From: Candidatus Jettenia sp.
GTDB taxonomy: Bacteria > Planctomycetota > Brocadiia > Brocadiales > Brocadiaceae
Direction of reading: 5' to 3'
DNA: 64,000 nucleotides
Assembly: GCA_021650895.1 (NCBI GenBank)
Contig: CP091278.1
Span: 711,659-775,658 of the forward strand
Made by a program: the position numbers and the translations under genes. How positions within the stretch are numbered: the first letter of the stretch is position 1; each line of letters starts with the position of its first letter. The notes under the pieces are model-generated. The model worked only from the letters and a program-made list of their open reading frames with translations. It searched no databases and was not told the DNA's origin. Of the stretch, positions 8,536 through 17,529 are shown one piece after another.

Positions 8536-10380
8536 TCATTCGTGGCTAATTGCCTCTTCCGATTTATGAAAATGATGAAATATTGCATGTGCAACCATGG
8601 GTGGGAGTTTGCTAATTTCGATTAATTGCTCAACCGTGGCGTTTCGTATACCTTCAATGCTTCCAAAACACCTCATTAAAGCCTTTTTACGTGCAGCTCC
8701 AACTCCGGAAATCTCATCAAGGGGTGATTTATAGTATTCTTTAGCTCGCAGTTTTCTATGATAGGTAATAGCAAAGCGATGGGCCTCATCTCGAATTTTA
8801 TCAAGAAATAAGAGTTCAGATGAGGATGGACTGAGCATGATGGGTTCTGGCATATAAGGAACAAAAACCTGTTCCCCGGTCTTTTCTCCTGACACATTGC
8901 TTGCTGTTTTGCCTTTGGCAAGAGCAATTAAATCAACATTACCAATTGCCAGTTCCTCAAACACCTTTAAGGCAACACCCAATTGGCCCTTGCCGCCATC
9001 TACCACGATTAAATGAGGCAAGTCGCCTTCTTCTATAGCCCTCTTATACCTTCTCGTTAGCACCTCGTGCATCATAGCATAATCGTCGATCTTGCCTACT
9101 GTTTTAATCCTGAACCGTTTATACCGGGATTTGTTTGGCTTTCCCTGTTCAAAAGTAACCATAGACCCTACCGCCTGTTTACCAAAGGTATTGGAAATAT
9201 CAAAACACTCTATACGTTCCGGTATTTGTTGTAACCTGAGGGTTTCTTTCAGGGCATGTAATGTCCTGGTAAAATCTCTGCTATGAACCTGAGATACCAG
9301 CCACGCATTTTCAGCATTCTTCTGTGCCATTTCAACAAGACGCATCTTCTCACCCCGATGAGGGCATATAACCACCACTCTTTTACCCTTCCTTTCACTA
9401 AGCCATTCCTCAAGCAACTCCGCATCTTCAGATTCTGTAGGAATAATTACTTCAGAAGGTATAAATCTTGTCTGGCTGTAAAATTGATTCAGAAAAGATC
9501 TGAATATCTCTCTGATGGTAGTATGTCTTGAAGAAAAATGATAAGAGGATACATCTTCCATATTACCCGCCCTGATAAACATGGCCTGAATATACACCTC
9601 ATTTCCATTCATATAATACCCAAAAACATCACGGTCTACAAAATTCATGGAATGGATTTTCTGCTTCTCCACCGTTTCCTCAATATCCCGAATACGGTCA
9701 CGTATCTTTGCAGCCTTCTCGTACTGCATAGCTTTGGATTCCTCATACATCTGCTTTCTCAGTATATCGATAAGGTCTTCATGTTTCCCTTTTAAGATCA
9801 GGACTACCTGATCGATCAGGCCACGATATGTTTCCTCATCTACAAGACCACAACATGGTCCCATGCATTTATGAATCTGATAGTAAAGGCATGGCCTGGT
9901 CCTCTTTTTTAATACACTATCAGGACATTTGCGAATAGGAATGGTTTCGTTAATATACCGCAATGTCTCCCTTACAGCCCTCGTAGAAGCATATGGCCCG
10001 AAATACATTGCATCATTATCCTCAATTTGGCGTACTACCCTGGGGTACGGAAATGTATCATTAACATCGAGTTTGATACTTATAAAGGTCTTATTATCAC
10101 GGAGATCAATATTAAATTTTGGTTTAAATTGTTTAATCAGGTTATTTTCAAGAATAAGCGCCTCTTTTTCTGTTTCGGTAAGCACAAAATCAATATCTGC
10201 AATAGTTTGTACTAGATGCTCTGTGTATAACCTATTGTCTGTACTCTTACGAAAATAACTTCTCACCCGATTTCTCAAATTCTTGGCTTTCCCCACATAA
10301 ATTACCTCGTGTTTAGCATCCATCATAAGATAAACACCCGGTGAAACGGGAATCTTCTTTAGCTTATTCTGCAATTTCAC
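8536..10380 (-). CDS. uvrC: UvrABC system protein C, excision nuclease subunit
   Basis: A 614-residue UvrC of normal length. The GIY-YIG nuclease domain at residues 10-90 shows VSPGVYLMM...VIYVGKAKNLRNRVRSYF. A UVR (UvrB-binding) segment with YEKAAKIRDRIRDIE lies near 215-235, and the RNase H-like 3' nuclease region near 390-520 contains ECFDISNTFGKQAVGSMV and IVVDGGKGQLGVA. Paired helix-hairpin-helix motifs (ISGVGAARKKALMRCFGS) are at the C-terminus. It cuts both sides of DNA lesions after recruitment by UvrB. The start is GTG at 10380, supported by AGAGG 8-12 bases upstream. Confidence 0.97.
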   Translation of the reverse strand: MKLQNKLKKIPVSPGVYLMMDAKHEVIYVGKAKNLRNRVRSYFRKSTDNRLYTEHLVQTIADIDFVLTETEKEALILENNLIKQFKPKFNIDLRDNKTFISIKLDVNDTFPYPRVVRQIEDNDAMYFGPYASTRAVRETLRYINETIPIRKCPDSVLKKRTRPCLYYQIHKCMGPCCGLVDEETYRGLIDQVVLILKGKHEDLIDILRKQMYEESKAMQYEKAAKIRDRIRDIEETVEKQKIHSMNFVDRDVFGYYMNGNEVYIQAMFIRAGNMEDVSSYHFSSRHTTIREIFRSFLNQFYSQTRFIPSEVIIPTESEDAELLEEWLSERKGKRVVVICPHRGEKMRLVEMAQKNAENAWLVSQVHSRDFTRTLHALKETLRLQQIPERIECFDISNTFGKQAVGSMVTFEQGKPNKSRYKRFRIKTVGKIDDYAMMHEVLTRRYKRAIEEGDLPHLIVVDGGKGQLGVALKVFEELAIGNVDLIALAKGKTASNVSGEKTGEQVFVPYMPEPIMLSPSSSELLFLDKIRDEAHRFAITYHRKLRAKEYYKSPLDEISGVGAARKKALMRCFGSIEGIRNATVEQLIEISKLPPMVAHAIFHHFHKSEEAISHE

Positions 10381-10525
10381 AAAAAAATACCTCTTCTTTT
10401 CATTACAAGTCTATGGTAAATCAATCTCTAAAGCAAAAATCATTATAAATATTTATACCATGCATACCCTCCTTTGTAAATATTCCTTTGACAATATTTA
10501 CTACCGATGTTAGTATACGCCTACT

Positions 10526-11434
10526 ATGGTAAATATCAAGGATCGTTCCCAACTATTAACTGAACAGCGTAATCCCCGCACTACCGATATTGACTGCAAA
10601 ACTACCCTGGAAATCATCGATATAATTAATGCCGAAGATGCAAAGGTCTTTACGGCCATCCACAGAGAACGGAAACATATCGCAAAGGCTGCTGACCTGA
10701 TCGTTGATGCCTTTAAAGCTGGTGGCAGGCTTATATACGTTGGCTCAGGAACCAGCGGAAGACTTGGTATATTAGATGCAGCCGAGTGTCCTCCCACCTT
10801 TGGCACTAATCCTCATATGATTACCGGCATCATTGCAGGTGGTGAGAAGGCAGTATTTCAATCGATAGAAGGCGCCGAGGATTTACCCGAAGATGGTGCA
10901 CATGATATTCAACTAAAAGAGGTAAACCATCGGGATGTTGTTGTTGGCATTACCACGGGAGGTACAACCCCGTATGTTATGGGCGCCCTTTTCGAAGCAA
11001 AAAAACGCAATGCAAAAACAATCTTTTTGTGCTGCAATCCGGAGACTATGCCGAACTTCGATATTGATGTCATTATCAGACCAATAGTAGGACCTGAGGT
11101 CATAGCAGGGTCTACCCGGATGAAGGCTGGTACGGTTACAAAGCTCATATTAAATATGCTAACCACAACAGCCATGATTAAGATGGGAAAGGTCTATGAA
11201 AATCTTATGATAGATTTACGGATTCTCAACGCAAAACTTGCTGATCGTGCAGAACGTATTATCATGACCGTTACTGGTATCGGTCGGGAAGATGCCAAAA
11301 AATTGTTAGAAGCCGCCTTTGGTAACGTAAAAGTTGCTATTGTTATGCAAAAACTTACTCTTGACTATGCAGAAGCAAAAAAAAGATTAGATGCTCAGGA
11401 TGGTTTTGTAAGAAAAGTTTTAGAAAAATACTAG
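10526..11434 (+). CDS. murQ: N-acetylmuramic acid 6-phosphate etherase
   Basis: A 302-residue SIS-domain enzyme that cleaves the lactyl ether of N-acetylmuramate 6-phosphate to give GlcNAc 6-phosphate in cell-wall recycling. Diagnostic motifs are LLTEQRNPRTTDID at the N-terminus, GGRLIYVGSGTSGRLGILDAAECPPTFG (about 67-94), VVGITTGGTTPYV (about 140), GPEVIAGSTRMKAGTVTKLILNM (about 192-214) and a C-terminal helical tail. Length and all motifs match the family. No kinase or transporter for MurNAc lies next to it. This fits anammox planctomycetes having peptidoglycan, which makes recycling meaningful. Confidence 0.96.
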   Translation: MVNIKDRSQLLTEQRNPRTTDIDCKTTLEIIDIINAEDAKVFTAIHRERKHIAKAADLIVDAFKAGGRLIYVGSGTSGRLGILDAAECPPTFGTNPHMITGIIAGGEKAVFQSIEGAEDLPEDGAHDIQLKEVNHRDVVVGITTGGTTPYVMGALFEAKKRNAKTIFLCCNPETMPNFDIDVIIRPIVGPEVIAGSTRMKAGTVTKLILNMLTTTAMIKMGKVYENLMIDLRILNAKLADRAERIIMTVTGIGREDAKKLLEAAFGNVKVAIVMQKLTLDYAEAKKRLDAQDGFVRKVLEKY

Positions 11435-11822
11435 AATAGTAGCTGCGGAAACATGGATTTTAAAGTGAGAGATATTCGTAGTAACTATCATTTTTTGAAG
11501 GTAGATACAAAGTTTATCCCTGCAAAAACTCTGATCTATAACTGCTTTGAATTAAATCATCATCGCTCCTTTGCCTGCTCAATTATTTTCAATTGAACTG
11601 AAGTACTCAGTATGTTTACCCCTCATAGCACAAATTCAAATCCAAAAATACCTTCCAAAATTCATAATGACAGGTTTTTAATAATTTTATTAAATTTTGA
11701 CCTGCGGCTGTGATATAGTATCTTGATTTATTCCATAAAATTTATATTATATCGGAGAATTTATCATAATAAAGCGTCAATAGTATCTTATTCACATCCC
11801 TCTGAGTGAAGGAGTTTCGTAA
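11435..11822. other. intergenic stretch without a recognised gene
   Basis: 388 bases between murQ and the first DUF3568 lipoprotein. The longest reading frame is about 47 codons from 11453 and has no ribosome-binding site or recognisable motif. AT-rich sequence near 11690-11730 (TTGACC then TATCTT after 16 bases) could be a weak promoter for the lipoprotein gene, but the match is poor. Confidence 0.4.
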
Positions 11823-12212
11823 GTGAATCAAAAGAATTTATTGCTTATTATCTTACTTGGCATTATTGTATCATCCAGCAGCGGATGTGTTGCCCTCTTA
11901 GTTGGTGGAGGTGCTGGTGCCGGGACGATTGCATATTTAAAGGGTGATTTAAGATCTCTTGAAGAAGCATCGCTTGAGAGAGTTTGGGAAGCAGCACAAA
12001 AGGCCATACAAGAGTTGGAATTCGTCGTAACGAGCAAACAAAAAGACATCTTCTCTGCCAAATTTACTGCACATGGAGCACAAGATAAGAAGGTTACGGT
12101 TGATTTGAAAAAAATATCAGATAATTTAACGGAAATTAAAATTCGCGTAGGAATTTTTGGAGATGAATCGCTCTCCCGGTTACTGTTAGAAAGAGTAAGG
12201 AAACACCTTTGA
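11823..12212 (+). CDS. DUF3568-family lipoprotein, single domain
   Basis: A 129-residue predicted lipoprotein. A hydrophobic signal (NLLLIILLGIIVSSSSGC) ends in a lipobox with the acylated Cys at residue 22. A glycine-rich linker (GGGAGAGT) is followed by one DUF3568 domain: SLEEASLERVWEAAQKAIQELEF, the KQKDIFSAK strand and a final IKIRVGIFGDESLSRLLLERV. The start is GTG at 11823, supported by GAAGGAG 8-14 bases upstream. It shares clear sequence identity with both halves of the next gene, so it is the single-domain member of a local paralogous set. Likely anchored to a periplasm-facing membrane; the function of DUF3568 is unknown. Confidence 0.82.
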   Translation: MNQKNLLLIILLGIIVSSSSGCVALLVGGGAGAGTIAYLKGDLRSLEEASLERVWEAAQKAIQELEFVVTSKQKDIFSAKFTAHGAQDKKVTVDLKKISDNLTEIKIRVGIFGDESLSRLLLERVRKHL

Positions 12213-12369
12213 TTATGATAGTTTTCTCCCCATGAATAGCGATACTCATTTACAAACGACTCCATAACTATCTCGTTATTTACCTCACGCTTTTTAGATT
12301 CTCTTTCTTATGATAACTTTTGGAATAATTTGCTTTTAAAAATTACTTATGAACGGAGGTTTAATCATA

Positions 12370-13074
12370 ATGCCGAAGAAATTGCCCTTCATTATATTGC
12401 TTGGAATCGTTCTGCTCTCTGGTGGCGGATGTGCAGCTCTGAGAGGCGGAGGCGCTGCAGCCGGAACAGTTGCATATGTCATGGGTGAGTTGAAGTCCAT
12501 GGAAGAAGCATCATTAGAGAGAACCTGGGAAGCCGCCCAGAAAACTATGGAAGATTTGGAATTTATCGTAACAAGCAAACAAAAGGATGTATTAACAGCC
12601 AGGCTCATAGCGCGCGGAGCAAACGATAAGAAAATTGTGATACAACTCAAGAAGGTATCAGAAGATTTAACGGAAGTGAGAATCCGTGTCGGAACTTTTG
12701 GGGACGAATCGCTTTCCCGCCAGATCCTGGAGAGATTAAAGAAAAATCTTGGTATAGGCAGTGATGCCGCCGCCGCCGGAACAGCTGCATATACACTCGG
12801 TGAATTACGGTCGATGGAACAGGTATCTCTGGACAGGACCTGGCAAGCCGCACAGAAAGCCGTAGAAGACCTGGAATACACGGTAACAAGCAGAGAAAAA
12901 GATGCATTAGCTGCCAATTTGATTGCGCGTGGGGCGGGTGACAAAAAGATTGAAATTAATCTCAGGAAGGTATCAGAAGAAATGACGGAAGTGAAAATCC
13001 GTGTCGGAACTTTTGGGGATGAATCGCTTTCCCGTTTAGTTTTAAAGAGGATAAAAAAGAACCTGTTTTTTTAA
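12370..13074 (+). CDS. DUF3568-family lipoprotein with two tandem domains
   Basis: About 234 residues from the ATG at 12370, preceded by ACGGAGG. A lipoprotein signal ends at LLSGGGC. Two DUF3568 domains follow, each beginning AAAGT(V/A)AY and containing SME(E/Q)(A/V)SL(E/D)RTW(E/Q)AAQK and ending RVGTFGDESLSR. The second copy begins near residue 128 and lacks its own signal, so it arose by in-frame tandem duplication. The repeat of RVGTFGDESLSR is also conserved at DNA level. It follows the single-domain paralogue by about 160 bases. Function unknown; probably a periplasmic or outer-membrane lipoprotein. Confidence 0.82.
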   Translation: MPKKLPFIILLGIVLLSGGGCAALRGGGAAAGTVAYVMGELKSMEEASLERTWEAAQKTMEDLEFIVTSKQKDVLTARLIARGANDKKIVIQLKKVSEDLTEVRIRVGTFGDESLSRQILERLKKNLGIGSDAAAAGTAAYTLGELRSMEQVSLDRTWQAAQKAVEDLEYTVTSREKDALAANLIARGAGDKKIEINLRKVSEEMTEVKIRVGTFGDESLSRLVLKRIKKNLFF

Positions 13075-13454
13075 GGTAATGAGATAGAAAAGAGAAGATT
13101 ATCCTGGTAAATACGCATCTTGCATTCTTGTCCATCCTGTTTTTCAGAAACGATATCGGAAAACAAGAGAACAGAAAAATTGCTTACCGCGCACGTTGGT
13201 TTATTTTTGCTTACGTGGTGGAGAGAGTAATATAAACAAAACCCATATTACTATTTACCATAATGTATTGGGTTTATTTATCCTGAGAAACAAAGGTCTT
13301 TTATTTAAGATCTTTCTCATTACTCAGAGTAAATGGAACCTTCTACATTATGGTAAAATACTTCTTTGATCTCATGTAATCACGGGAAAAAACATGTATA
13401 TAAATCGAGAGACTACAAGTAAAAGTATGCACAATGTAATACAATACTTTTTTG
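13075..13454. other. intergenic stretch without a recognised gene
   Basis: 380 bases between the convergent DUF3568 and DUF1328 genes. I see no coding frame with a ribosome-binding site, no tRNA-like fold and no clear terminator with a T-run. Two short ATGGTAAA-type sequences and an AT-rich tract are the only notable content. Confidence 0.4.
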
Positions 13455-13628
13455 TTATACTCTTGGCTGGCGGCGTACCAAACTAAGAATCAACATAACA
13501 ACAAAGACTGCAATAAAGATGTAAAACAGGATTTGAGCAATACCTGCGGTTGCCGCTGCAATACCGCCAAATCCAAAAACACCAGCAATAATAGAGATAA
13601 TAAAAAAAACAATGGCCCAGTAAAGCAT
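13455..13628 (-). CDS. DUF1328 small membrane protein (UPF0391 type)
   Basis: A 57-residue protein too short for many gene callers. It begins [20 protein letters not shown] and continues [18 protein letters not shown] then a second hydrophobic helix and LVRRQ. Two membrane helices joined by a Gly/Ala-rich turn with the [11 protein letters not shown] signature are the hallmark of DUF1328. The start is supported by AAAGGAG 8-14 bases upstream of the ATG at 13628. Family members are often stress-induced; the function is not defined. It is a lone gene on this strand, divergent from the VOC-like protein 660 bases away. Confidence 0.85.
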   Translation of the reverse strand: MLYWAIVFFIISIIAGVFGFGGIAAATAGIAQILFYIFIAVFVVMLILSLVRRQPRV

Positions 13629-14083
13629 AATAAGGTCTCCTTTCTATAAATATTCGATGAGTCTTTATAAAATTTTATCCTTCTTTATTCTTAATCTGAG
13701 AAATAGAGAATAAGAGGATACATGTGTTGAAATTTATAAACTACACGATCTCAACACAAGGCAATCAATTTCCTTAAGTCGGTAAATGTCTGTTATCGCA
13801 GAAAAGGACAAAAGGTCATAAAGAACTTACGCAGCATTTGAGGTATGCTCAAATATGCAAACTTTTGAGATTTCGCGTGAGAATCTATACGCAAGAAATA
13901 ATCGTAATTTACTATACATTACATTAATTTGACATTAATTTGAAGAACATGTAAGGGAAGTTTTATCAAAAGATATACCATGAAACAGAAAAAACAATTT
14001 AATTATATTTTATGGCAAAAATAGTACCTATATGCTGTAAAAGAAAGGGTAAATTATGAAATAAAAAGAGCAAGTATGTAACC

Positions 14084-14130
14084 TGTCACACAAGTGTGTC
14101 GCCACAGATATGTGACATGTCACATATCTG
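14084..14130. promoter_or_regulatory. operator-like element: TGTCACA half-site plus 26-bp perfect palindrome
   Basis: A 26-base perfect palindrome at 14105-14130 has TGTGACATGTCACA at its centre (14111-14124). A TGTCACA half-site lies 27 bases upstream (14084-14090). The same arrangement, with exactly the same 27-base offset, occurs at 28206-28246. TGTGA-N4-TCACA has the layout of a CRP/FNR-superfamily operator with a 4-base spacer, but the cognate factor is not visible. It lies in the 660-base region between the divergent DUF1328 gene (13455-13628, minus) and the VOC-like gene (14289, plus); the rest of that region shows no gene. Confidence 0.55.
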
Positions 14131-14288
14131 GTTGAGTGAATATACCATCAAAAATTATTGCTTGTTGATGTTGCGCATTCCTATTATAATACTTGTGTAA
14201 CGATTCAAAAAGCCTTGCAAAATAGCTGCATTTCCCGAAATGTATCATGTGTAAATCTTCGCTGCAATACTATCAAATGGAGATTTCA

Positions 14289-15671
14289 ATGAAGCCAGAA
14301 AATTATAACCATGCCTGCAATTTCGATTGGGAACTCTATCCACAAGCTGAAAATTTCTTAATCCAGCATATTAATACATTCCTGGAAAACAACAGTTTTG
14401 CCCGTACACTTTCTTCTTCCATCGAACATGAAACCTCTACACTGTTTCTTGATTGGATTGATCATATGGTTTTACCTGAAAATATCGTTAGTGAAAAAGC
14501 CCTTGATGAATTTGGTTTTCAGAGGATGGATTCCGTAGAGGCTCCGCCCGATATGAAAGTCTTTATGCATCCAGGCGCTATTTTCTTTCCTGTTCTCCTT
14601 ACCAAAGGAAGATGTACGGAAGTTATACTGAAACCAGAGAGATTGGATCATTTTATTCAGATGCTTGGAAAAGGTTTTTCTATAGAAGGATGCATCTGTG
14701 GACATTACAGAAAAGCTGTTATTTCTCATCAGGATAATTCGATTCTTTCAGCTGTTGAAAGAAGAGGGTATAACGGCTTCCTTCTATCGGCAGATGCACA
14801 TGATGCGCAAGAATACAGACAAGCCTTGGAAATATTTTTCTGCCGACAACGATACTTTGAAGATCCTGGGGAAGGTATGAACGCAACTTTGCTCCTGATA
14901 AAAAACCTTTGCAAAAAGCTCTCTCTTGCAAGGGTAACCGATGCGTTTTTCAGGGCTGAACGAGTATACTGGGAAAGAAAAAACAGTGCGGGGCAAACTC
15001 AAAAAGCCCGCCAGGACAGGCTTGGGCTGGGATGGGGAAATCATGACCATCATACCTATCGTACATCACGTAACAATTTTACGAAGCTTATAAAGATCTT
15101 TGAAACCCTTGGATTCGTATGCCGTGAACAATTTTTTGCCGGTGAGGAAGCTGGTTGGGGCGCTCAAGTGCTTGAACACCCCCAATGCAACATCGTACTA
15201 TTTACTGATGTCGATCTCCTGAAAGAGGAAAAAAGCAAAGATTTCTCTCACTACGATTTGGAACAAACCACCCGATTTGGAACGGTCGGGCTCTGGGTAG
15301 AACTCCACGGAGAGAGCATGCTGCAGGCAGGTCTTCATCACCTTGCAGCGCGATTCAATTTTGAAAAGATACGTACAGATCTTAAAAGGCAAAATATCAA
15401 TACCATGAACCCATTTTCTTATTTTGAATTTTTGAAACAAGCGTTTACAGAGGCCGAAACCTGGAAGGTAGAGCCAAAACGCTTAAACAAACTTTTTGAG
15501 AAGAATACTATTACCAGGGCGCAATATGAGACATTTCTCAGGAATGGTACCATAGGCAGCCACTTAGAGAATTTGCAAAGAACTCAGGGATTTAAAGGAT
15601 TTAACCAGCGTTCCGTATCAGCTATAATCAAAGCTACAGATCCCAGGGAATATAAGTTTCAAGGGGCATAA
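14289..15671 (+). CDS. uncharacterised protein with two VOC-like metal-binding modules
   Basis: About 460 residues from the ATG at 14289, chosen because GGAGATTT lies 6 bases upstream; earlier in-frame ATGs at 14247 and 14277 lack such a site. I do not recognise a named family. Two segments look like vicinal-oxygen-chelate modules: residues about 52-125 (WIDHMVLPE ... ALDEFGF ... MHPGAIFFPVLL) and about 255-320 (GNHDHHTYRTS ... IFETLGFVC ... VLEHPQCNIVLFTDVD). Each has an early DH(M/H) and a late HP followed by a beta strand, as in two-module dioxygenases such as DUF1338/HglS. Metal binding by these His and Glu residues is inference. The C-terminal 100 residues are helical and charged. It stands alone between divergent and convergent neighbours. 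Confidence 0.55.
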   Translation: MKPENYNHACNFDWELYPQAENFLIQHINTFLENNSFARTLSSSIEHETSTLFLDWIDHMVLPENIVSEKALDEFGFQRMDSVEAPPDMKVFMHPGAIFFPVLLTKGRCTEVILKPERLDHFIQMLGKGFSIEGCICGHYRKAVISHQDNSILSAVERRGYNGFLLSADAHDAQEYRQALEIFFCRQRYFEDPGEGMNATLLLIKNLCKKLSLARVTDAFFRAERVYWERKNSAGQTQKARQDRLGLGWGNHDHHTYRTSRNNFTKLIKIFETLGFVCREQFFAGEEAGWGAQVLEHPQCNIVLFTDVDLLKEEKSKDFSHYDLEQTTRFGTVGLWVELHGESMLQAGLHHLAARFNFEKIRTDLKRQNINTMNPFSYFEFLKQAFTEAETWKVEPKRLNKLFEKNTITRAQYETFLRNGTIGSHLENLQRTQGFKGFNQRSVSAIIKATDPREYKFQGA

Positions 15672-15677
15672 TATAGT

Positions 15678-16655
15678 TTAAATTAAAATATCGCCATACC
15701 GCCATTTTTCATTGTTTCGGATTGATGTGTTAAATTTGGCACACAGCCGCTGCATTTTTAATAGTATTCTTTTTGCATCAATCTGCTTTGCTAACGTTGC
15801 CTGAAAATCACTGATAATCGTTGGGTAAAGCCGAAGCATGTAAATTCGGGAATCACGGACCTCAACGGTAAAAATAAAAGACTCATCATTACGCTCTATC
15901 TCATCAACTGCATAATCATCGATAAAATCACCAGCACTGTAGATGATCGGCTTGCCAAGATATATCTCTATACCTTGAAAAACGTGACAGGAATGACCAA
16001 AGACGATATCAGCACCAGCATCAATTAATGTATGGCCAAAAGAAATATGGTGAGGTTGAGGCCGATTTCTCCAATTTGGTCCCCAATGAGCCGAGATAAC
16101 TAAGACCTGTACCTCTTTTTTCGTGCTGCTGATAATCTCAAAGAGTCTCTTTGCCCGGTTATCTTCAGTATCGACAGGAACATAAAAAATCCCTGGCTTT
16201 TCTTCCGTTGCTTCCCAGTCTGACTCATTATCAGTAAAGGCAATAAATCCTATCTTCATTCCCCCTATCTCAAGAAATGCTGGCCGTGATGCCTCATTTC
16301 TATTGATGCCGGCGCCAGCATGACGAATACCTGCAGTATCTAAAATCTTCAACATCTCAAACATCGCTTCATATTCATAATCCAGGGTATGGTTATTAGC
16401 CAAAGAAACAATATGTATTCCGGCAGCTTTCAATACTTCAATATTTTTGGCATCTGACCTGAAATGGAAAACCTTGGGGGTTATAGTCCATGGATTACCC
16501 CGGTTGGAGATCACACATTCAAGATTGCAAATCCGTACATCAGCATCCCAAAAAATTGGTAACGTATTGCCCCATGGATGAGTCGGCAATTCTTCCTGTA
16601 ATATTTCGTTAACGAATCGGCCAAGCATTACATCACCGGTGAAAAGAAATTTCAT
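15678..16655 (-). CDS. CapA-family metallophosphoesterase-like protein
   Basis: A 325-residue protein of the CapA/PGA_cap family (calcineurin-like fold). The N-terminal FTGDVMLGRFV gives the first metal-binding Asp, NLECVISNRG lies near residue 45, VSLANNHTLDY near residue 83, VLVISAHWGPNW near 185 and GADIVFGHSCHVFQGIEIY near 215. These are the conserved metal-ligand blocks. CapA takes part in poly-gamma-glutamate export or capsule attachment in Firmicutes; elsewhere the family is a broad group of putative cell-wall phosphoesterases. No CapB or CapC is nearby, so the capsule role is not supported here. No signal peptide is evident. It converges on the VOC-like gene with a 6-base gap. Confidence 0.85.
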   Translation of the reverse strand: MKFLFTGDVMLGRFVNEILQEELPTHPWGNTLPIFWDADVRICNLECVISNRGNPWTITPKVFHFRSDAKNIEVLKAAGIHIVSLANNHTLDYEYEAMFEMLKILDTAGIRHAGAGINRNEASRPAFLEIGGMKIGFIAFTDNESDWEATEEKPGIFYVPVDTEDNRAKRLFEIISSTKKEVQVLVISAHWGPNWRNRPQPHHISFGHTLIDAGADIVFGHSCHVFQGIEIYLGKPIIYSAGDFIDDYAVDEIERNDESFIFTVEVRDSRIYMLRLYPTIISDFQATLAKQIDAKRILLKMQRLCAKFNTSIRNNEKWRYGDILI

Positions 16656-16697
16656 TTTTACTTTTTCTTAATGAATACATTGAACAATGCGGTAATT

Positions 16698-17363
16698 TTA
16701 TATTTCCAGAAGAAAATTTTTGATAAACCAATCCCGCGCTAATTGTGCAACTTTTTCCAACGCACCGGGTTCTTCAAAAAGATGAGTAGCGCCCGGGATG
16801 ATAACAAGTTCTTTGGGACACCTCAACCGTATATATGCTGCCTCATTCAGAGGGATAACCGGTTTATCATCACCCCCTGCAATAAGCAAGGTAGGCGCCT
16901 GAACACGTGACAGATGCTCCATGGCAAGATCAGGACGCCCTCCGCGGGAAACTACAGCCGCAATCTTATTCGGCTCACGCGCTGCTGCCTGAAGCGCTGC
17001 ACCAGCACCGGTACTTGCTCCAAAAAAACCTATCCTCATATCTTTCATCTCTGACTGCTCCTGTACCCAATGTGTATTGGCTAAAAGACGTCCAGCGAGA
17101 AGATCTATGTCAAAAACCTTTTGGCGGTCCATAGCCTCCGATTCCTCTAACAGGTCTACCAGTAATGTAGCAATACCCGCATCCTGGAGAACCCGCGCAA
17201 CGAAATTATTTCGGGGACTGAAACGACCACTCCCGCTGCCATGAGCAAATATAACTACTCCTTTGGTCCGGAGAGGTAAACCCAAAATACCCTGGAGGCG
17301 TACAGTATCTGCAAGGATCTCAACCTCCTTTTCGTGCTTTTCTATGGTTATTGATTGATTCAT
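16698..17363 (-). CDS. dienelactone hydrolase-family alpha/beta hydrolase
   Basis: A 221-residue alpha/beta hydrolase. The nucleophile elbow is GFFGASTGAGAAL (Ser near residue 117), the acid is in LLIAGGDDKPV near 166, and the catalytic His is in IPGATHLFEEPGAL near 195. An oxyanion-loop motif, FAHGSGSGRFSPRN, lies near residue 40. This subgroup is commonly encoded next to, or fused with, the phosphoribosyltransferase found here 166 bases upstream on the same strand, which supports an operon. The physiological substrate is unknown. Confidence 0.85.
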   Translation of the reverse strand: MNQSITIEKHEKEVEILADTVRLQGILGLPLRTKGVVIFAHGSGSGRFSPRNNFVARVLQDAGIATLLVDLLEESEAMDRQKVFDIDLLAGRLLANTHWVQEQSEMKDMRIGFFGASTGAGAALQAAAREPNKIAAVVSRGGRPDLAMEHLSRVQAPTLLIAGGDDKPVIPLNEAAYIRLRCPKELVIIPGATHLFEEPGALEKVAQLARDWFIKNFLLEI

Positions 17364-17529
17364 ATTCCATCCACCTTACCCTTTCTGAGCTTACAACTAC
17401 TCAAAACACTTGCGTAGAACAAAGGCATGATTCCCATACATAATACTGACATTGTATGCGCATATGGGTAGAAATGCCGTTTCATACCTTATCTTGAGTG
17501 TCTACTCAAAATTACCTTCCTTAGCCCTT

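Noticed and set aside
12336-12944. 202-codon minus-strand frame across the DUF3568 duplication
   Set aside because: Shadow of the two-domain lipoprotein; its apparent repeats come from the duplication on the coding strand.
14131-14288. Sigma54 promoter downstream of the TGTGACATGTCACA palindrome
   Set aside because: No GG-N10-GC pair with the surrounding consensus was found here or after the second copy at 28246.
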